Source of the DNA: JAWLFI01 sp041685645
Lineage (GTDB): Bacteria > Bacteroidota > Bacteroidia > Chitinophagales > Saprospiraceae
Assembly (NCBI GenBank): GCA_041685645.1
Contig: JAWLFI010000053.1
Location: forward strand, 1-14,860
Direction of reading: 5' to 3'
DNA length: 14,860 bases
The translations under genes and the position numbers were made by a program. This document shows, one piece after another, positions 14,769-14,860 of this stretch (position 1 is its first letter; each line of letters begins with the position of its first letter). Below the pieces are notes generated by a model that saw only the letters and a list, made by a program, of their open reading frames with translations, made no database searches and was not told the origin of the DNA.

Positions 14769-14860
14769 AAGGCCGGATCAGAAATTGTGCCCTTACCACT
14801 TCGAGCTGTTACCTTACTGATAGATGTGAGAATTGCCCCGCCAGTGTCATTACCACTAAA
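14753..14860 (-). CDS. Possible C-terminal end of a gene entering from the right (weak)
   Basis: On the minus strand one frame is open from the window edge to a TAG at 14755-14753, giving 35 residues that include NDTGGAILTSISKVTARSG and end near DPALRQGW. The last residues and the stop fall inside element B. I recognise no domain. Either a gene ends within the element or this is an open frame by chance; the window is too short to decide. Otherwise I see nothing in 14769-14860. Confidence 0.15.
   Translation of the reverse strand, partial: FSGNDTGGAILTSISKVTARSGKGTISDPALRQGW

Noticed and set aside
1..14860. tRNA, rRNA, insertion sequence or prophage genes
   Set aside because: Reading both strands showed no TPsiC-type arm in a tRNA setting, no transposase or integrase motifs and no terminal repeats of an insertion sequence.

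Overview
The window looks like ordinary chromosome from a member of the Bacteroidota. Good matches to the phylum's -7 promoter motif TAnnTTTG sit in front of mnmG, an SDR gene and yraN. Starts follow A/T-rich leaders with no clear Shine-Dalgarno. The proteins also fit: a secreted NagZ-serine hydrolase fusion, a TMTC-like GT-C/TPR protein, a short BamA-type barrel, a PGI/PMI of the SIS type and a YtxJ bacillithiol-system protein. A saprospire- or cytophaga-like aquatic lineage is plausible, but this is inference.

Layout. Bases 1-1261 (minus strand) hold a two-gene unit: a POTRA-less outer-membrane barrel followed 9 bases later by a family 2 glycosyltransferase that leaves the window on the left. 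Bases 1262-1467 are a divergent promoter region. On the plus strand follow mnmG, a 637-residue membrane protein with C-terminal TPRs, and, overlapping it by one base, a 977-residue secreted fusion of a NagZ-type GH3 enzyme with a beta-lactamase-fold hydrolase of the AmiE type. Bases 8293-8772 have no gene. They hold a GC-rich hairpin-rich repeat (element A), a possible small-RNA locus and a terminator. On the minus strand, mlaE-mlaF encode the permease and ATPase of a lipid-transport ABC system. A divergent SDR gene ends one base from the converging pair PGI/PMI-fabG. A divergent region with an 11-bp inverted repeat leads to yraN, which converges with a SUKH-4-like immunity-type gene. A possible 32-residue membrane peptide, ytxJ and a second copy of the GC-rich repeat (element B) close the window.

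Functional links. Several genes concern the envelope: the barrel, MlaEF, FabG (fatty acid elongation), the NagZ-AmiE-like fusion (muropeptide breakdown) and two glycosyltransferase-type proteins. mnmG, yraN and ytxJ are housekeeping or stress functions. No phage, integrase, insertion sequence, CRISPR array or tRNA is visible.

The most interesting signal is the pair of intergenic elements A (8404-8586, minus) and B (14621-14768, plus). They share ordered sequence blocks, while their hairpin stems differ in sequence but keep pairing. That pattern suggests a dispersed, structure-selected element. A second candidate is the promoter-operator-hairpin-terminator set at 8630-8767.
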